Below are positions 45,752-54,237 of a stretch of DNA of 64,000 nucleotides, one piece after another (position 1 is the stretch's first letter; the number at the start of each line of letters is the position of its first letter). Origin of the DNA: Parabacteroides sp. FAFU027. Its GTDB lineage: Bacteria > Bacteroidota > Bacteroidia > Bacteroidales > UBA7332. The translations under genes and the position numbers were made by a program. Location of the stretch: contig NZ_JAKZKV010000010.1 in assembly GCF_022808675.1 (NCBI RefSeq), forward strand, positions 62,001 to 126,000, written 5' to 3'. The notes under the pieces are model-generated. The model searched no databases, was not told where the DNA came from, and was given only the letters and a program-made list of their open reading frames with translations.

Positions 45752-47383
45752 TTAATACATTATTTTTCCGAATAGCCTTTTGGCTTTAGCGATTGACTCG
45801 GGATTGGAGGAATCAATTCCGTATTTCTCTTTAGAAGGAATATCAATCACGGTTCCTACAGGAACAGTATTCGGATTTCGGATTTTCTTCTTATTATATT
45901 CGTAGATATAGACCCAGAAAATCTTATCGTCATAATATTTTAATGCCAGTAACGTCAGTCTGGAACCGGGTTGCATGACTTCTGTTGCAATGGTATCAGT
46001 CGAATTTGCTTGAGTAGGCTGTTCTGCTTCAATTTTCGGTTTGGCGGTTTCCTGGTTGTTGGTTGCAGCTTCAGTCTTTGGCTCTGTTGTCGACTCTGCC
46101 AGAGTGTCTGTCGATGGTGATTTAGATAAGAAGAACAAGGCAATCTTATTCGTAGCACGATTTTCGATCGGAGCCTGATTGCCACCAAAATGTTTGATCA
46201 CAATTCTGTTTGCCGGAATATTATATTTCGTTTTCAATATGTTTGCTACATATTCGGCTCTTCGTTTACTTAAGTTGAGGTTGTAAGAGCGGGTTCCCGT
46301 GCTTGGATCTGCATACCCGTAGATCTCAATAACACAGTCTTTACTTTTGGCAAACTCATCAGCCGCTTTACGGATATTATCTTCTTCATTGGGTTGATAC
46401 ACGCTCTTGTCTATGTCAAAACTTACGAAGTCACAAAGTAAAATTTTACTACGCTCCGGTAAGTCATATTTTTTGATCAACTGCTTGAGCTCAGTGGCGC
46501 TCTGAGCCGCTTTCTCATAGTCTGATTTCAGTTCATCATAGGCTTTTACGAGTTTTTCATTTTCAGCATTGAGTTTGCTCTTGTCATCGGTTAGTTCGTT
46601 GATTTTTTTGTTGAGTTTATCCTTCTCTTCCTGTAAAAATGCAGTACGGAAACCTCGGTATGTTCCTGGAAATGTATAAGTTACACCGAGGGTCAACGAT
46701 GCAAAGCCTTCATATTTGATATTTGACGAATTGAAACTGGAATTGAATTTGAAATACAACGGAATTATTGATTCTTTGACATCTGCAAAGAATGCGAGTG
46801 AACTGTTGAATTTATGCTCGAAAATCAATCCCGAATTAACGATGAGGTTTTTATACACTTCAGATGAATCTTTGATCTTCATGGCTGTAAATCCAGGTCC
46901 TAGATAAATCGAGAATGAATTTTTTCTTTCAGGATTGTATCCGGCTATGAGATTATTCAAATTAAAAAGTGCTTCTCCGTGTAAGTCAAATCCAAGAATA
47001 TCCTGTTTGATTTTTGTGGTAGTCGTGTTTACCGATATTATTCCGGGAGGAATAATACTTCCAGAAATAGTGGTGTGAGGAATCCATGTATTGATATCCC
47101 ATATTCCGGTTTCTAGTCGCAGACCCACTCCTGGTGTCAGCCATTTTCCTCCAAAGATATTTATTACCGGGGGGGCAAGTTTTATAGAAGAGTTACCCGA
47201 GCTACCGAATCCTTTTTCAAGGGAGTGGTTACTGATCCCAGCTCCAATCCCAGCCCCGATGAACCAGTTATCTGACGATTTACTTGTGGTAAGCTTTGGG
47301 AAATTGTTTGAATCACTTACTTGTGCTTGGGTAAATGGTAGACAAACAGTAAAAAGAAGAAAGAGAAAATGTTGTTTCTTCAT
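45752..47383 (-). CDS. OmpA-family outer membrane protein with C-terminal LysM-like domain
   Basis: A surface or envelope-linking protein. The start at 47383 (MKKQHFLFLLFTVCLPF) gives a signal peptide ending FTQAQ. A beta-barrel-like domain (about residues 30-250), a coiled coil (KINELTDDKSKLNAENEKL) and an OmpA peptidoglycan-binding domain follow (VSFDIDKSVYQPNEEDNIRK, IEIYGYADPSTGTRSYNLNLSKRRAEYV). A Thr/Glu-rich linker leads to a LysM-like end (GSRLTLLALKYYDDKIFWVYIYEYN). Combining two cell-wall binding domains suggests a tether between outer membrane and peptidoglycan. Confidence 0.87.
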   Translation of the reverse strand: MKKQHFLFLLFTVCLPFTQAQVSDSNNFPKLTTSKSSDNWFIGAGIGAGISNHSLEKGFGSSGNSSIKLAPPVINIFGGKWLTPGVGLRLETGIWDINTWIPHTTISGSIIPPGIISVNTTTTKIKQDILGFDLHGEALFNLNNLIAGYNPERKNSFSIYLGPGFTAMKIKDSSEVYKNLIVNSGLIFEHKFNSSLAFFADVKESIIPLYFKFNSSFNSSNIKYEGFASLTLGVTYTFPGTYRGFRTAFLQEEKDKLNKKINELTDDKSKLNAENEKLVKAYDELKSDYEKAAQSATELKQLIKKYDLPERSKILLCDFVSFDIDKSVYQPNEEDNIRKAADEFAKSKDCVIEIYGYADPSTGTRSYNLNLSKRRAEYVANILKTKYNIPANRIVIKHFGGNQAPIENRATNKIALFFLSKSPSTDTLAESTTEPKTEAATNNQETAKPKIEAEQPTQANSTDTIATEVMQPGSRLTLLALKYYDDKIFWVYIYEYNKKKIRNPNTVPVGTVIDIPSKEKYGIDSSNPESIAKAKRLFGKIMY

Positions 47384-47402
47384 AATCCAGACTTTAATAT
47401 TG

Positions 47403-47410
47403 CAAATATA
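47403..47410 (-). promoter_or_regulatory. Likely -7 element of the OmpA-family gene
   Basis: TATATTTG on the minus strand lies 20 bp upstream of the start codon and matches TAnnTTTG. No -33 box is evident. Confidence 0.5.
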
Positions 47411-47541
47411 AAAGATTTCACATCTGTCAGCTAACAAATCTCTAAAAATTTGAAGAGTATGTTTGCTAAGTTATAATATGCTGCAAAGGGATAGTCGGTT
47501 TATAAGATACAACATTGCTGTTTTATTAAAAGTTTGAATAA

Positions 47542-47606
47542 AAGCTACCCTATAAATCGATTCATTCTAAAACAATATAGAAAGAAGGCGACTTATAGGG
47601 TAGCTT
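47542..47606 (-). terminator. Long inverted repeat after the wzz-like gene, likely terminator
   Basis: AAGCTACCCTATAA (47542-47555) and TTATAGGGTAGCTT (47593-47606) pair perfectly over 14 bp with a 37-nt loop. On the minus strand TTTTATTC follows. It lies just after the stop of the polysaccharide genes. Confidence 0.6.
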
Positions 47607-47623
47607 ATTTGTAGCAGAATAGC

Positions 47624-48700
47624 TTATACTATTTGACTACGTAACTTTTCTATTATTAAGAGTCCTATTATATATATAAATGAGATGAAACACCCAACTG
47701 TAAACCCTATTGCAGTGCCTTTTATTTTACCAATTCGTATTTTTTCTAATGGGAAAATAGGGGCATCAATTATTTGTATGAGAGGGGTTTCTCTTCCTAA
47801 GCTGATTTTTAGCATTTCCAGGTTTTTCTTCATTTCAATATAAGCATTAGCGGAAACCTGTATATCTGTTTGTTTTTTTGCAAGACCTATGCCTGCAGAA
47901 GGCTTAACTGCATTAAGTAGATTGTCTGCCATAAATGCTCGTTGAGAAACGGCTCTGTCAAGTTCAGCTTTGATAGAATCAGTTTGGTGCTTTAACGTTT
48001 CGTAGTTTTGACGGGTAATTTTTGTTTTTGTATCAACGTAAAATTGTGTTGTTACTTGAGTTAAGTTCTCTACGAAATATTTTGATAAAGCTTCATTCTC
48101 AGAAACAAAAGAAATATCTCCGATGCTTAGCTTTTTACTTCTTCTACTAACAGTTAGCAATGGCTTTTTTAAGATCTGTCCGTAGATTAATTTGATAATG
48201 CTATCCTGAGGTCTGCTAAACGTTTCCTGTTTTTGATCAATTGGAAAGTTTAATTCTCTTATCTCTTTGAATTTGCTTTTTTTCCATTTTTCATCCAACT
48301 CATACGTCTTAATATATAGATTGAGAAGATTGGTTTTTTGGTTGTCAATCGTAATTGGAGATAAAAGTGTTTTTTCAATGAGGTAATGAGAGGTAAATAG
48401 TTCAAAAAGATTATCTCCTCCAAAGGCTCCACTTGAAGAACCTCCTAATGAGAATCCAAACTGACTGGCCAGATTTGATATTCCACTTGCTTTTTCATCA
48501 TCTTCAACTGCAAAAGAGAGAGAAGCTGTGTATTTGGGCTTAGTGGTTAAAGAGATTGTAAGTCCAATTGCTGCAGACAGCGCTATTATTATTGAAATTG
48601 TGATTGATTTCTTTCGAATCAACCTTTTTACGTCTTTAAAGTGTTTGATTAAATCCTTAATGGATATTTCGCCGTCTTCGTTTATAATATTTTCTTCCAT
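47624..48700 (-). CDS. Wzz-type chain-length determinant / polysaccharide co-polymerase
   Basis: An inner membrane protein of 358 aa with an N-terminal transmembrane helix (about residues 35-55, SITISIIIALSAAIGLTISL), a large periplasmic coiled-coil domain and a second helix near 330-350 (IGKIKGTAIGFTVGCFISFIYIIGLL). The PxxPxxP-like motif before the second helix is represented by DAPIFPLEKIRIG. It follows the Wza-like gene by 40 bp and acts with it in capsule or O-antigen export. No tyrosine kinase domain is present. Confidence 0.87.
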   Translation of the reverse strand: MEENIINEDGEISIKDLIKHFKDVKRLIRKKSITISIIIALSAAIGLTISLTTKPKYTASLSFAVEDDEKASGISNLASQFGFSLGGSSSGAFGGDNLFELFTSHYLIEKTLLSPITIDNQKTNLLNLYIKTYELDEKWKKSKFKEIRELNFPIDQKQETFSRPQDSIIKLIYGQILKKPLLTVSRRSKKLSIGDISFVSENEALSKYFVENLTQVTTQFYVDTKTKITRQNYETLKHQTDSIKAELDRAVSQRAFMADNLLNAVKPSAGIGLAKKQTDIQVSANAYIEMKKNLEMLKISLGRETPLIQIIDAPIFPLEKIRIGKIKGTAIGFTVGCFISFIYIIGLLIIEKLRSQIV

Positions 48701-48740
48701 ATATTCCAGTATCTCTTTTGTATTAATCTTTTAGAGGCGT

Positions 48741-51200
48741 TTAAAACGATTTTATTACGCTTAATAATATAGCTAATACAGAAACCAAACTTGTTGAAAT
48801 AGCAACTGTCTCTGCAGTAGTCATTGATTTTCTAACTGGTTTCTCTGGTACAATAATGCGTGATCCCGGTTTTACTTTCGGGTAAAATTTAAGTCCTAAA
48901 AAGCAGGTCGTAACCTCTACTGAACCATTGGCATGTATAATGTAAGATTTACTCGTTTTAGCATTTGTACTATACCCACCTGCATTGTTGACATAAAAGC
49001 CAAAAGATTTTCCTTTTTGATAACGAACGGTATTTGGACGCAGCACTTCTCCGTTTATTGTGACTGTTTCAAGGGATTTAGGAATAGATAATACATCACC
49101 GGCTTCAAGTTTAAGATCGTAGTCCGAACCCGGTTTTTTCAATATCTTTTCAAGGTTAATCGCAACGGTTTGAGTTTCATTGAGAATTTCTTTCTTAACT
49201 CTTAGGCTGTCAATTTCATTTCCTTTTTTTATCACTTTTGAAGATATACTACCGGAGATGTCTTCCAGTAATTTCTTCTGGGATTCATTACTCTCTAACT
49301 TGCGAATTAAGAAAGCGCCTTCTGGGTAAGCGTAGTTTGTTAAACCTCCGGCTAATTTAATCAGATCTGAAATTCGCTGGTTCTTTGAGGTTATTACATA
49401 ACTACCTGCAGATCTGACTTCACCCTCGATCTTAACATCTTTCATATTCTCAAATCCAAAAATTGGACGAATCATGACGCGGTCTTCTCTTTTTAATTTG
49501 AAAGAAGCAGTCTGCTCAAGTGACAGGTTTTTGTCCATCCGGATTTTAAATGATTCCGCTTTGTTGATATTTTTATTCAGAATATTTTCATCCGTAATTT
49601 GGCGATATATTTCAATTTCACCTACGTTAGCCGTATTCTTAAATCCATTTGACATCAGGATAATATCCTTTAGGCTCATACCTTCAGCAAAAGGAAATCT
49701 TCCAGGGTTCATCACTTCCCCTGAAATATAAACAAACTCTTTTTCTTTCAGATCAAGAACAGAAGAGATGAATATACTATCTTCTCTTTGTAGAAGAATT
49801 GTACTTTTTCCTTCTAATATATCTTTAGGACAGAAAGTGGTCATTTCGGGTAGTCCGGTTGCATTCTTTCTGAAGATGGTGGCACTATTTACGAATGCAT
49901 CTTCTTTCAGTCCGTCAGCCTTTTCAAGCAGAGTTCTAAGATTCATGTCTTTGGTAAGAGCATAGGCTCCCGGACGATAAACAGCTCCGGCTATTTGAAC
50001 ACGGTTGGTGTAACGATTCAAAATCTCACCTACCTTGTATTCATCTCCGGGTTCGGTTTTAAATATCTTGAATTCATCATAAGCGATATCAATAACAGAC
50101 TTTTCTTTCAATGTGTTTCTGTTAGCTGTAATGCGTTCGCGGTAAGCTTTTTCTGTAAATCCACCGGCAAATTCGATAAGTTCTTTGAGCGTTTCTCCGG
50201 GTTTCATTTCAAAAATAGCCGGATTTTTAACCTCACCGGTGATTGTTACACGATTGCGATAAGGGAGTACTTTGATAGCGTCCTGATCATGAAGGCGAAG
50301 ATTACTTTGTTTGCCGTAAACCAGGAAATCATATAAGTCAATGGTTGCAATCACTTTACTGTTACGAATCACCTGGATGTCACGGAATGACCCACTTTCC
50401 TTGGGACCGCCCGACTGATAAAGAGCATTGAATACAGTAGCTAATGATGGTATTGTATATGAGCCGGGATAAACAATTTCACCAATAACATTTACCGTGA
50501 TACTGCGGATATCTCCTAATGCGATACTAACAAATGTATTTCCTGCAGAAATTCCTCCATAAACTCTGGCAAGTCGTGATTTAATTATTTTCTTAGCCTC
50601 TTCAATAGTTAATCCTCCAACAGAGATTACACCGACATTGGGGATTCTGATATTTCCTTCCGGGCTGACATTTACTTTATGACTGACTTCCGATACCCCA
50701 TAGACATCAATGAGTAATTCGTCATCAGGACCTAATATGTAGTTTTGAGGAGTCGCTAATCTCAGGTTGGGCTCAAATGATAGATTAACGTCTTTGAAGA
50801 TAGAGGCTCCGAAGATTTTGGGTTTAGCAGCTTTGATGGAATCCTGTTTTGCTAAATAAGCTTCGTAATATTTTGCTTTTTCAGGATCGAACCGGAATTC
50901 TTCCGGCATTTGGTTTTCGTCAGATGTAGAAATTCGTTTTTTTGCTCCGCCTAATTTGTCATTGTATTTGACGATTCTTTTTTTGAGTTTGGCGATCTCT
51001 TCTTTGGATGCACCTTTAGCAGTGGCATATTGGTCCAGTTGATTCATAGAGACACCTTCCGATTGCATTTTAGAGACAATATCCTGAACCTGTTGCTCAC
51101 TCAAATCGTCGGTGTTCAAATTCTTTAAAAGATCTAAGGATTGCGCTTGTATGACATTAAAACAAATCAGAGCAAAGAGTAAACATACGATTTTCTTCAT
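48741..51200 (-). CDS. Wza-like polysaccharide export outer membrane protein with multiple SLBB domains
   Basis: An 819-aa secreted protein (signal ending IQAQSLDLL). A helical region rich in Lys and Glu (QVQDIVSKMQSEGVSMNQ) is followed by the Poly_export domain (NYILGPDDELLIDVYGVSEVSHKVNVSPEGNIRIPNVG) and about six SLBB repeats (for example VNVIGEIVYPGSYTIPSLATV, VTITGEVKNPAIFEMKPGETL, VYISGEVMNPGRFPFAEG). A C-terminal hydrophobic stretch ends the protein. It forms the export channel with the Wzz-like partner. Confidence 0.93.
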   Translation of the reverse strand: MKKIVCLLFALICFNVIQAQSLDLLKNLNTDDLSEQQVQDIVSKMQSEGVSMNQLDQYATAKGASKEEIAKLKKRIVKYNDKLGGAKKRISTSDENQMPEEFRFDPEKAKYYEAYLAKQDSIKAAKPKIFGASIFKDVNLSFEPNLRLATPQNYILGPDDELLIDVYGVSEVSHKVNVSPEGNIRIPNVGVISVGGLTIEEAKKIIKSRLARVYGGISAGNTFVSIALGDIRSITVNVIGEIVYPGSYTIPSLATVFNALYQSGGPKESGSFRDIQVIRNSKVIATIDLYDFLVYGKQSNLRLHDQDAIKVLPYRNRVTITGEVKNPAIFEMKPGETLKELIEFAGGFTEKAYRERITANRNTLKEKSVIDIAYDEFKIFKTEPGDEYKVGEILNRYTNRVQIAGAVYRPGAYALTKDMNLRTLLEKADGLKEDAFVNSATIFRKNATGLPEMTTFCPKDILEGKSTILLQREDSIFISSVLDLKEKEFVYISGEVMNPGRFPFAEGMSLKDIILMSNGFKNTANVGEIEIYRQITDENILNKNINKAESFKIRMDKNLSLEQTASFKLKREDRVMIRPIFGFENMKDVKIEGEVRSAGSYVITSKNQRISDLIKLAGGLTNYAYPEGAFLIRKLESNESQKKLLEDISGSISSKVIKKGNEIDSLRVKKEILNETQTVAINLEKILKKPGSDYDLKLEAGDVLSIPKSLETVTINGEVLRPNTVRYQKGKSFGFYVNNAGGYSTNAKTSKSYIIHANGSVEVTTCFLGLKFYPKVKPGSRIIVPEKPVRKSMTTAETVAISTSLVSVLAILLSVIKSF

Positions 51201-51446
51201 AGGAACTATTATAAACTTTTGAGATATTAGAACGGTAAAACTACTGATCTAATTGTGTTTTGATGAAAATAATCTATTGTGGTAATTTTTCCACGTCAAA
51301 ATTAATACAATTATTCCAAAAAGGAACGGGAAGTTGAGTCTCTTAGTTCTATGAATTGATGAGATTAGTTTCCAATGGTTTTTTAATCTGAAAGATAACA
51401 GACAGTTGCCTGAGATTTATCGTTGAATGAAATGTCAATTTTTTAT

Positions 51447-51920
51447 TCAAACTTTCCCCATCATCTTCAGATATTGCTCCAGTCTTTCCGGCTGTTGCGT
51501 GCCGATAAGGATTTTCTTTCCCGTTTTGAGATAGAGTTGCAGACCTTTGTTGCCGGAGAGGTTGATGGCCTTGCCGCTTTTGCGTCCGTATTTGAGTCCC
51601 CAGCCGCTGTATTCACCCATTGGGTTGTAGGTGCGGACTTCGCAACGCTCAATCAGCATCCACGGGATTTTGCGGAAAGTCAGATGAAACGGAAAGAGTT
51701 TGTACGAGATGTTGAATTCGTCAATGATGGTCGTCAGCTTCATGGTTTTGAAGAAGAGGGTCATCAGCGCGGAGAGGGATGAGAATATTGCGATGGTTTC
51801 CGGACGTAATGCCTTAGTTGTAGCCAACTCTATAAGGACAATAAAAACGAATAGGAAAGCGACGAGCAGTCCGATCCAAAGCCAGACGTACTTGATTTCC
51901 TGAGTTTCTTTGTAGCGCAT
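51447..51920 (-). CDS. Membrane protein with bacterial PH-like domain
   Basis: A 157-aa protein with two N-terminal transmembrane helices (about residues 12-30 and 40-58) followed by a PH-like beta domain (MKLTTIIDEFNISYKLFPFHLTFRKIPWMLIERCEVRTYNP). The final part (KGLQLYLKTGKKILIGTQQPERLEQYLK) is typical of small bacterial PH proteins. Role unknown. It is 4 bp before the end of the small gene at 51925 on the same strand. Confidence 0.75.
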   Translation of the reverse strand: MRYKETQEIKYVWLWIGLLVAFLFVFIVLIELATTKALRPETIAIFSSLSALMTLFFKTMKLTTIIDEFNISYKLFPFHLTFRKIPWMLIERCEVRTYNPMGEYSGWGLKYGRKSGKAINLSGNKGLQLYLKTGKKILIGTQQPERLEQYLKMMGKV

Positions 51921-51924
51921 AGGA

Positions 51925-52089
51925 TTATAATTGTCTTTTTTGTTTTCTGGCTTTTATAACCGATTTTTTTATTCCCAGTTTTTGGCCCCAAGTGGCTAAA
52001 TCTGAATTAGGGTCGATCATTTGTTCGTCCATTTCTTTTTTTGTTAACCCTCTAAAATTCTTTATTGTGATATGAATGCTTCTTGACAT
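51925..52089 (-). CDS. Small conserved-looking basic protein
   Basis: A 54-aa protein from the ATG at 52089 (MSRSIHITIKNFRGLTKKE). It is Lys-rich at the C-terminus (IKKSVIKARKQKRQL). Its compact pattern (SIHITIKNFRGLTKKEM, DPNSDLATWGQKLGIKK) resembles small Bacteroidetes proteins I recall, without an assigned function. It sits between the DUF6261 gene and the PH-domain gene on the same strand. Confidence rests mainly on the coherent protein pattern. Confidence 0.5.
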   Translation of the reverse strand: MSRSIHITIKNFRGLTKKEMDEQMIDPNSDLATWGQKLGIKKSVIKARKQKRQL

Positions 52090-52148
52090 GGTTTGAATGC
52101 TTTTATTCAGAGGGTGACCCGAAGTCACCCTCTGAATGGATTATAAAT

Positions 52149-52886
52149 TTACTGCCCCTCACTCTTTTTCGCCTCCTCCGCTTTCTGGTTGGCAGCACGG
52201 GTAGCGGCGGCCTTGGCGGAAGAGAGGGATTGGGTGATGAGATTGTTGATGGTGGCGATAAGAGGTGTGAATTCCGGCATCGAAGGTTCGAGCAGGGAGA
52301 TCAGAGAGAAGAGATTCTTCAATGCCTTGATCAGATCTGGTCGGGTAATCGTCAGAGTTGGCAAGTCGGTTGGCGCGTTGGCAGCGCTTTCGGCAACTCC
52401 CTTTTCATACGCCACCTGAGCAGCCTCCATCTCCCCGAACCATTCCGAAAGATTCAGAAGCGTCATTTCGGCAGCATAATTGTTGCGGAGATCATTCATC
52501 AGATTAGCCAAAGCCGCTGTTTCGGCTTTGTCGCCCAACGCGTGTGCACTCCAGTCATAGCGTCGGATCACGGATAGAATCTTCAGGGCAGCTTCCCGTT
52601 TTTCAACGTTGGCTCGGTGGCTCCAGGCCTCCGTACAGAATCGGAATGCCAGAAAACCTTCGTCCCGGATTTCATCCAGATTCCGAAGAATCGGGGTGGC
52701 ACTGTTTTTACTTTCCCGCTTAAAAGCAAGGTCGAATTTCTCAAAAGCCTGTCCTGCTACATTGATCAAAGGCTTCACCGGCGAAGCATCTGTCAGATTT
52801 AATCCGTTGCAGGCAGTCATAACCCGTTGCGTCAACGTGTATAATTCGTCGTTGGGCAACAATGAATAATTAAATGTCTCAATCAT
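52149..52886 (-). CDS. DUF6261-family protein
   Basis: A 245-aa protein, helical throughout, that resembles the Bacteroidetes DUF6261 family (IETFNYSLLPNDELYTLTQRVM, RNLDEIRDEGFLAFRFCTEAW). No signal peptide. The C-terminus is rich in Ala, Lys and Glu. Function unknown; such genes often occur in variable regions. The region upstream carries the second 41-bp array. Confidence 0.75.
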   Translation of the reverse strand: MIETFNYSLLPNDELYTLTQRVMTACNGLNLTDASPVKPLINVAGQAFEKFDLAFKRESKNSATPILRNLDEIRDEGFLAFRFCTEAWSHRANVEKREAALKILSVIRRYDWSAHALGDKAETAALANLMNDLRNNYAAEMTLLNLSEWFGEMEAAQVAYEKGVAESAANAPTDLPTLTITRPDLIKALKNLFSLISLLEPSMPEFTPLIATINNLITQSLSSAKAAATRAANQKAEEAKKSEGQ

Positions 52887-52939
52887 AGTTTTTTTCTTTA
52901 TCAGTTAAACAAAAATGAGAATTTCAATCATTATCATCC

Positions 52940-53226
52940 TCTTGGGACGGGTTTAGGCTAAATCGAAACAGTAAAATTTATCTCTGGCAAATCCGGATGT
53001 CGGAATTTTTCGTTTTTTTCGTGCCTGGCTGATTCAGTTGTCTCCCCAAACGTTTTTTTTCGTGTCCGGGAAATTCCAAAGTCGGAAAAAAGAGTTTTTT
53101 TTGCCTCTGGCGCGCGCCAGCCTCAAAAAAAACTGTTTTTTGAGACCCGGAATCCAGCCAGAGTGGAAATTGACGGTTTATTTTGACTTCGGAATTTCCC
53201 AGGGGCAAAATTTACGGGAAAATTCC
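52940..53226. repeat. Degenerate tandem array, 7 units of exactly 41 bp
   Basis: Units start at 52940, 52981, 53022, 53063, 53104, 53145 and 53186. Each begins with a CTGG/CCGG-like motif, has a central CAGA/CGGA block, and most end in a run of six to eight T followed by CG or G (for example TTTTTTTCG). The step is exactly 41 bp. Copies are degenerate, and the first (52940) and last are the weakest. The region fills the gap between the DUF6261 start (52886) and the end of a lipoprotein gene (53246). I see no gene in it. Confidence 0.8.
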
Positions 53227-53245
53227 TCAAATCTATCCCAGTTTG

Positions 53246-53938
53246 TCAGATCTTTAACCTCAATCTCACATAATCAAACTGCAAATTCTCAGTTTTATCG
53301 ACTTTTGCTCGTTTGATGACAAGACAAGAATCATTTTCCCATTTTACTTCATCCGGCCCCCAATCTAAGATTTCTTTTTCAAATACTTTATCAAAACCTC
53401 CATTTTTTTCTTTGTAGAGTTGGATTCCATTTTCTTCAAAACAAGCAATTAAGTCGGATGAAGCACAGACAAAGTATTTTTTACTTGGAGAAAATAAAGG
53501 CGGTTCCCATAATTCCATTTTCGTCCCATTCTTTAGATTTATAAATAACTCATAAGAGTACTCTGAATATTGTGCATTTACATGGACATATGGAATATGA
53601 CTAAGAGTTTTTATATATTCATGATAGAAAGGTGAATGTTGCTCTGTCGAATCATTTTTCAAAAATATGATTTGATTGTTTTGTAAATGAATTTTGATAC
53701 CCTCTTTAGTCTGTTTTATTCGGTTTGTATCGAGCGGAATTGTGTCTTGATCCGATGGGTATTTGTAATGAACCGAATTATAATAGTTTTCGCTGATGGA
53801 ATCCAGTGCGTAAACCTTGCCGTTAATCATTAATGTATCGAATGGTGGACGAACATCAGCCTTTGGTAAATCTGCTTTTTTATGGTTACATGCAGTTGTT
53901 AGTATAATCAATAGGGTGGGGATGAATAATATTTTCAT
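53246..53938 (-). CDS. Hypothetical lipoprotein
   Basis: A 230-aa lipoprotein from the ATG at 53938 (MKILFIPTLLIILTTACNH, lipobox LTTAC). The earlier in-frame ATG at 53989 lacks a signal. I do not recognise the family. The mature part alternates charged and aromatic residues (FLKNDSTEQHSPFYHEYIKT, PPLFSPSKKYFVCASSDL). It may be a beta-propeller fragment (FSPSKKYFV, GPDEVKW). A minus-strand TACATTTG at 54013-54020 could be its promoter -7 box. Confidence 0.65.
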   Translation of the reverse strand: MKILFIPTLLIILTTACNHKKADLPKADVRPPFDTLMINGKVYALDSISENYYNSVHYKYPSDQDTIPLDTNRIKQTKEGIKIHLQNNQIIFLKNDSTEQHSPFYHEYIKTLSHIPYVHVNAQYSEYSYELFINLKNGTKMELWEPPLFSPSKKYFVCASSDLIACFEENGIQLYKEKNGGFDKVFEKEILDWGPDEVKWENDSCLVIKRAKVDKTENLQFDYVRLRLKI

Positions 53939-54104
53939 TGGCGGATTCTGATTTTTGTTATTCCAACAGTCGATATTATGTCTATACAAGTGATTCCGAT
54001 ATTCCTTAACTGCAAATGTAAAAGAATCTTTCTAATTCCCTGATTGCATTTGATGAAAAATCCTACGAAGTGGTAAAATTTGAATAAAGGTGGGTGTGCT
54101 ATAC

Positions 54105-54129
54105 CAGACAGGTTTTCAAAACCTGTCTG
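54105..54129. repeat. 25-bp palindrome upstream of uvrA
   Basis: CAGACAGGTTTT and its exact complement around a single C. It resembles the 33-bp palindrome at 31090 in design (GGTTTT and AAAACC in the centre) but has different arms. Confidence 0.7.
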
Positions 54130-54237
54130 ATGTTAGAATAACCCGATTTCCCCTGTTAATAATCCGCAACATCCCAAGGCATTGATTTTTTACCTGCCCG
54201 AAAAGGCGTAAATTTGCGTTTCTGAAAAAACAACGCT

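Noticed and set aside
52978-53316. Small open frames over the second 41-bp array
   Set aside because: The unit length is not a multiple of three and copies shift frame; no family-like protein results.
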